Positions 59,910-64,000 of a DNA stretch of 64,000 bases are shown here, piece by piece. Source of the stretch: Comamonadaceae bacterium (GTDB lineage: Bacteria > Pseudomonadota > Gammaproteobacteria > Burkholderiales > Burkholderiaceae_C); contig CANGLW010000003.1 in assembly GCA_947454955.1 (NCBI GenBank), positions 1 through 64,000 on the forward strand, given 5' to 3'. The first letter of the stretch is position 1. Each line of letters opens with the position of its first letter. Below the pieces are notes generated by a model that had not been told where the DNA came from, did no database searches, and saw nothing but the letters and a program-made list of their open reading frames with translations. The position numbers were made by a program, and so were the translations under genes.

Positions 59910-61148
59910 GGCTTGTTTGCGCAAAAAAGCTGGGATCTCAAAGTCATCCATCCCACCCGACGACAAGGCATCCACCTTCGCGGCCGCTTGGGTGCGGTCG
60001 GTGGGTTTGCGCCAGACGCTGGGGATACGGCTTGCACCGTAGTCGGGTTGGGTCAGACCTGTGGGGCTCAGGCTGGTGGGCGAAACACCCAGCACCGAGT
60101 TGCTGTTGACCTGGAAGGGCACGTTGTCGGTGCCGGTGCGCTGCTGCGTGGTGTAAACCTGCAGCGGGGGCGCGGTGCGGCGGCCATTCTGGTGGCTCAA
60201 GCCGGTGGCCACCACGGTCACGCGGATCTGGTCGGCCAGGCTGTCGTCGTGCGCGGTGCCGTAAATCACATGGGCATCGGGCGATGCAAACGCGCGGATG
60301 GTGTTCATGGCCAGCTTGGATTCGCTCAGCTTCAAAGAACCTTTGGCCGCGCTGATCAAGACCAGCACGCCCTTGGCGCCCGAGAGGTCGATGCCATCGA
60401 GCAGCGGGCAAGCCACGGCTTGCTCAGCGGCGATGCGTGCACGGTCTGGGCCGCTGGCGGCAGCGGTGCCCATCATGGCTTTGCCGGGTTCGCCCATGAC
60501 GGTGCGCACGTCTTCAAAGTCCACGTTCACATGGCCGGGCACATTGATGATTTCGGCAATACCGCCCACCGCGTTTTTCAACACGTCGTTGGCTTGTGCG
60601 AAGGCTTCGTCTTGGGTGATGTCATCGCCCAGCACTTCGAGCAGCTTCTCGTTCAAGATGACGATGAGCGAGTCCACATTGGCTTCCAACTCGGACAAGC
60701 CCGCATCGGCGTTGCTCATGCGGCGGCCGCCTTCCCAGTCGAAAGGTTTGGTGACCACACCCACGGTCAAGATGCCCATCTCTTTGGCCACACGCGCGAT
60801 CACGGGGGCTGCACCGGTGCCCGTACCACCGCCCATGCCGGCGGTGATGAAGAGCATGTGCGCGCCTTCGATGGCTTGGCGGATGTCGTCCACCGCCAGT
60901 TCAGCGGCGTCGCGGCCTTTGTCGGGCTTGCTGCCAGCACCCAAGCCGGTGTTGCCCAGCTGAATCACTTTATGCGAGGCGCAACGGGCCAAGGCCTGCG
61001 CGTCGGTGTTGGCGCTGATGAACTCCACGCCTTGCACGGCGCTGGCGATCATGTGCTCCACAGCGTTGCCGCCGCCACCGCCCACACCGATCACTTTGAT
61101 CTGGGTGCCTTGGTTGAAACCTTCGTCTTCAATCATTTCGATGCTCAT
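59904..61148 (-). CDS. ftsZ: Cell division GTPase FtsZ
   Basis: A 414-residue tubulin homologue. The GTPase domain has GVGGGGGNAVEHM, the tubulin signature GAGMGGGTGTGAAP, ANVDSLIVILNEKLL and the T7 catalytic NVDFEDVRTVM. A disordered linker (~320-385) leads to the C-terminal binding peptide DFEIPAFLRKQAD for FtsA and ZipA. GGAG lies 8 nt before the ATG at 61148. Its stop codon is inside the palindromic element at 59786. AT-rich DNA at 61170-61195 may hold a promoter between ftsA and ftsZ. Confidence 0.97.
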   Translation of the reverse strand: MSIEMIEDEGFNQGTQIKVIGVGGGGGNAVEHMIASAVQGVEFISANTDAQALARCASHKVIQLGNTGLGAGSKPDKGRDAAELAVDDIRQAIEGAHMLFITAGMGGGTGTGAAPVIARVAKEMGILTVGVVTKPFDWEGGRRMSNADAGLSELEANVDSLIVILNEKLLEVLGDDITQDEAFAQANDVLKNAVGGIAEIINVPGHVNVDFEDVRTVMGEPGKAMMGTAAASGPDRARIAAEQAVACPLLDGIDLSGAKGVLVLISAAKGSLKLSESKLAMNTIRAFASPDAHVIYGTAHDDSLADQIRVTVVATGLSHQNGRRTAPPLQVYTTQQRTGTDNVPFQVNSNSVLGVSPTSLSPTGLTQPDYGASRIPSVWRKPTDRTQAAAKVDALSSGGMDDFEIPAFLRKQAD

Positions 61149-61272
61149 TTTTTTCTCCTGCAGTTGCCGATTGTTTTAAAAGATAATTTTTTTTGTGTTC
61201 ATGAAGGCGGGTCACAGCACCGCCATCGAGAGTGGGGGCTGCCGCGGGCTAACCAAAGTGGGTGTTTCATGG

Positions 61273-62502
61273 TCAGAAGTTCCCGATGAACCAGTCTTTG
61301 ACGCGACCCATGGCGGTCTTCATCGAGCCGCTCTTTTGCGCCACCTTGAAGCCACGCAAACGCGCCAGACGGGCTTCTTCCAAGAGGCCCATCACCGTGG
61401 CGGCGCGGGGCTGCGCCACCATGTCGGCCAGGGCGCTGTCGTACTTCGGGACGCCGCGCCGCACCGGTTTCAAAAAGATGTCCTCGCCCAGCTCCACCAT
61501 GCCGGGCATGACCGCGCTGCCGCCGGTGATCACGATGCCGCTGGAGAGCATTTCTTCAAAGCCCGACTCGCGCAGAACCTGGTGCACCAGCGAGTAAATC
61601 TCTTCAATGCGTGGCTCAATCACGCCGGCCAAGGCTTGGCGGCTGAGCATGCGCGGGCCGCGGTCGCCCAGACCGGGCACTTCCACCTGCACCTCGGGGT
61701 CGGCCAGCATTTGTTTGGCAAAACCGTTTTCCACCTTGATGTCTTCGGCGTCTTTGGTGGGGGTGCGCAAAGCCATGGCGATGTCGCTGGTGATCAAGTC
61801 GCCCGCGATCGGGATCACCGCGGTGTGACGAATCGCACCACCAGTGAAGATGGCCACATCCGTCGTGCCCGCACCAATGTCCACCAGGGCCACGCCCAGT
61901 TCTTTCTCGTCATCGGTCAAGACCGACAAGCTCGAAGCCAAGGGGTTGAGCATGAGCTGCTCAACTTCCAGGCCGCAGCGGCGCACGCACTTGATGATGT
62001 TTTCCGCCGCGCTGTGCGCGCCGGTGACGATGTGCACCTTGGCTTCCAAGCGGATGCCGCTCATGCCGATGGGCTCGCGCACATCTTGGCCGTCGATGAT
62101 GAACTCTTGCGGCTCAACCAACAACAAACGCTGGTCGGTCGAGATGTTGATGGCCTTGGCGGTTTCCACCACGCGGCCCACGTCTGCCGCGGTGACTTCG
62201 CGGTCTTTGACGGCCACCATGCCGCTGGAGTTGATGCCGCGAATATGGCTGCCGGTGATGCCGGTGTAAACGCGGCTGATTTTGCAGTCGGCCATCAGCT
62301 CGGCTTCTTTCAAAGCCTGCTGAATGCTTTGCACGGTGGCGTCGATGTTGACCACCACACCGCGCTTGAGGCCGTTGCTCGGGGCCACACCCAGGCCAGC
62401 GAGTTTGAGTTCGCCCCCGGGCTGCACCTCGGCCACCACCACCATGATTTTGGCCGTCCCGATGTCCAGGCCAACCACCAAGTCTTTGTACTCTTTTGCC
62501 AT
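61273..62502 (-). CDS. ftsA: Cell division protein FtsA
   Basis: A 409-residue actin-like membrane tether for FtsZ. The ATPase motifs GLDIGTAKI, ALVDIGAGTTDVAIF and ITGGSAVMPGM are present, with the 1C domain in place of actin subdomain 1B and a C-terminal amphipathic helix (MGRVKDWFIGNF) for membrane binding. AAGGAA lies upstream of ATG 62502. Encoded 13 nt after ftsQ; 124 nt separate it from ftsZ. Confidence 0.96.
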   Translation of the reverse strand: MAKEYKDLVVGLDIGTAKIMVVVAEVQPGGELKLAGLGVAPSNGLKRGVVVNIDATVQSIQQALKEAELMADCKISRVYTGITGSHIRGINSSGMVAVKDREVTAADVGRVVETAKAINISTDQRLLLVEPQEFIIDGQDVREPIGMSGIRLEAKVHIVTGAHSAAENIIKCVRRCGLEVEQLMLNPLASSLSVLTDDEKELGVALVDIGAGTTDVAIFTGGAIRHTAVIPIAGDLITSDIAMALRTPTKDAEDIKVENGFAKQMLADPEVQVEVPGLGDRGPRMLSRQALAGVIEPRIEEIYSLVHQVLRESGFEEMLSSGIVITGGSAVMPGMVELGEDIFLKPVRRGVPKYDSALADMVAQPRAATVMGLLEEARLARLRGFKVAQKSGSMKTAMGRVKDWFIGNF

Positions 62503-62515
62503 AGTGCGTCTTTCC

Positions 62516-63289
62516 TTATTTCTTTTTCACATCAGCGCTGGTCGTCACACCGCGCAAACGAAGGGCGTAGCCATCCTCGTAGCGCAGATCGGCGGATTCC
62601 AAAGCGTTGAGGCGCCGTCCGTAGCGCGAGGTCACTTGCGTCACGGTTCTTAAAAAACGTTGGGTGCGAGCGGTCACTTCTTCTTCGTTACCGCGGCCCA
62701 GCTCCACCACCGCGCCGGTGTCCAAAGACACGCGCCAGCTGCCGCGGTTGCTCATTTCCAAATCGGTCAGGGGCAGGTCCACCGCGTCAAACACCGGCAA
62801 CAAGGCGCGGTACATGGCCAGCACCGAGCCCGCTTGGTTGAGCGGGCCGTTCAGGCGTGGGAGTTCTTGCTCCAGATCGTCCACATTGGCCTCGAACACC
62901 TCGCCTTGGGTGTTGATGAGGGTGGAGGCACCGTCATCGCCCCAGAAGGCTACGGGCTTGTGTTCTTCCAAAATCACTTGCAGGCGGTTGGGGAACTCGC
63001 GGCGCACCACCGCTTTGCGCACCCAGGGCGCAGACTCGAACACCTCGCGGGCTTGCGCCAAATCCACCGTCAGGAAGGTGCCGTTCAAACGCGAGGCCAC
63101 GTTGGCACGCAAGGTCACCGCGTTGTTGTGGCTCACATCGCCGGTGACGGTGATGCCGCGGATGTCAAACACCTCATGGCGCACCACCCAGCTCACCAAA
63201 GCGCCCGCGCCCAGCAGCACGAAGCACAGCACCAACAACTGGGTGCTGAGGTTCATGAGCCGGATGTCGACGCTTTGGGGCATGTCCAT
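62516..63289 (-). CDS. ftsQ: Cell division protein FtsQ
   Basis: A 257-residue bitopic protein: short cytoplasmic start, one membrane helix (LSTQLLVLCFVLLGAGALVSWVV), a POTRA domain (FDIRGITVTGDVSHNNAVTLRANVASRLNGTFLTVDL) and the beta domain (APWVRKAVVRREFPNRLQVILEEHKPVAFWG). It recruits FtsB and FtsL. ATG 63289 follows the ddlB stop by 2 nt. Confidence 0.95.
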   Translation of the reverse strand: MDMPQSVDIRLMNLSTQLLVLCFVLLGAGALVSWVVRHEVFDIRGITVTGDVSHNNAVTLRANVASRLNGTFLTVDLAQAREVFESAPWVRKAVVRREFPNRLQVILEEHKPVAFWGDDGASTLINTQGEVFEANVDDLEQELPRLNGPLNQAGSVLAMYRALLPVFDAVDLPLTDLEMSNRGSWRVSLDTGAVVELGRGNEEEVTARTQRFLRTVTQVTSRYGRRLNALESADLRYEDGYALRLRGVTTSADVKKK

Positions 63290-63291
63290 GG

Positions 63292-64000
63292 TCAGGCCTT
63301 GGTCTGGTCCAGGGTGGCGCTTTGCAGCAAGCGCACACACAGTTCGTCGTAAGCGATGCCACTGGCCTTGGCCGACATGGGCACCAGCGAGTGCCCGGTC
63401 ATGCCAGGCGCGGTGTTGATTTCCAACAAGTAGGGTTGACGGGTGCGCGCATCGATCATCACATCGGCACGCGCCCAACCGCGGCAACCCAAGGTCTTGT
63501 AGGCCTTGAGCACCAGGGCTTGGATGGCGGCCTCTTCACCGGCGGGCAAACCGCAGGGCACCAGGTACTGGGTGTCGTCGTTGAAGTATTTGTTTTGGTA
63601 GTCGTAGTTGCCACCGGGCGCCACGATGCGAATCACCGGCAGGGCTTGGGCGCTGGCGCCACTGCCCAGCACCGGCACGGTGACTTCATCACCGGCAATG
63701 AACTGCTCGCACAAAACCTGTGGGTCGTGCTGCGCGGCGGCTGTGTAAGCGGCTTCGCATTGCGCGATGTCCATCACCTTGGTCAGGCCGATGGTGGAGC
63801 CTTCGCGCGCGGGCTTAACAATCATCGGTGCGCCCAGGGCCTTGAACGCGGCTTGCGTGGCCTGCACGCTGTCCACCTGTTGCCAAGCGGGGGTGGACAA
63901 ACCTTCAGCGCGCCAAATGCGCTTGGTCATGGTTTTGTCGATGGCGATGCTCGAGGCCATCACGCCTGAGCCGGTGTAGGGAATGCCCAGCAATTCGAGC
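63292..64000 (-). CDS. ddlB: D-alanine--D-alanine ligase, 5-prime truncated by the window
   Basis: About 236 residues of an ATP-grasp ligase, entering from the right edge in frame ([28 protein letters not shown]). Visible: the ATP lid and binding region [32 protein letters not shown], the omega loop [20 protein letters not shown]-type segment, [35 protein letters not shown] with the magnesium ligands. It makes D-Ala-D-Ala for peptidoglycan. The N-terminal part lies beyond position 64000. The order ddlB-ftsQ-ftsA-ftsZ is the classic dcw cluster end. Confidence 0.95.
   Translation of the reverse strand, partial: LELLGIPYTGSGVMASSIAIDKTMTKRIWRAEGLSTPAWQQVDSVQATQAAFKALGAPMIVKPAREGSTIGLTKVMDIAQCEAAYTAAAQHDPQVLCEQFIAGDEVTVPVLGSGASAQALPVIRIVAPGGNYDYQNKYFNDDTQYLVPCGLPAGEEAAIQALVLKAYKTLGCRGWARADVMIDARTRQPYLLEINTAPGMTGHSLVPMSAKASGIAYDELCVRLLQSATLDQTKA

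Noticed and set aside
59913-61289. 458-codon plus-strand frame opposite ftsZ
   Set aside because: Antisense shadow of ftsZ with no promoter, ribosome site or motif.

Overview
The window comes from the chromosome of a GC-rich betaproteobacterium, most likely Burkholderiales of the family Comamonadaceae (Limnohabitans/Rhodoferax-like). The evidence is the housekeeping gene content and order (accB-accC-prmA-DUF3426, ftsQ-ftsA-ftsZ with a wHTH/membrane pair before lpxC, ffh next to ypjD), an FtsZ tail ending FLRKQAD, an alanine/lysine-rich histone H1-like protein, and short palindromes of the GCTACA/TGTAGC and GCTATC/GATAGC types inside and between genes. No prophage, integrase, transposase or CRISPR array is visible.

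Layout. 1-1991: the regulatory end of ilvA, an enoyl-CoA hydratase and a tRNA-Met followed by two terminators. 2181-14358: a tightly packed chemosensory operon with no flagellar genes. In order it holds a soluble double-tip receptor, a three-domain CheW, CheB, a HEAT-repeat protein, CheR, CheY, CheA, a STAS protein, a second CheY, a short membrane receptor whose tail carries a CheZ-type phosphatase motif, and a patatin lipase fused to the end by a stop/start overlap. 14476-18922: miaB, ffh, ypjD, a PP0621-type protein and ampD. 19213-23646: NrdR-controlled class I ribonucleotide reductase (nrdA, nrdB). 23687-24423: an H1-like DNA-binding protein with a structured leader. 24462-29844 (minus strand): fatty-acid synthesis genes accB-accC with prmA, a DUF3426 protein, a PfkB kinase, a TlpA-like thioredoxin and an unknown protein.

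29899-38870: mpl (carrying a 225-bp in-frame insertion), DAHP synthase under what looks like a classical Phe/Tyr leader-peptide attenuator, tldD, a 3-hydroxyisobutyrate-dehydrogenase-family enzyme coupled to rodA, a two-component system, and a YqiA-type esterase. 38887-50222: a type II secretion system (gspC divergent; gspG-H-I-J-K-L-M-N-D-E, then F), interrupted between E and F by an opposite-strand DUF1624 acyltransferase gene that touches both neighbours with no spare base. 50316-53516: an AT-rich lipoprotein and an outer-membrane-type protein, possible clients of the secretion system, with a terminator hairpin written inside the signal-peptide codons of the second gene. 53565-57779: RNase II family exoribonuclease, TonB-like protein, mtgA, ruvC. 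57782-64000 (minus strand): lpxC, a membrane protein and a winged-helix protein, a 124-bp nested-palindrome element at the ftsZ stop codon, then ftsZ, ftsA, ftsQ and the start-truncated ddlB.

The strongest leads are the complete attenuator upstream of the DAHP synthase, the chemosensory operon with its unusual parts and lipase output, the gspE/DUF1624/gspF interleaving, and the terminator hidden in a signal peptide. Function assignments rest on motif recognition by eye; no database search was run.
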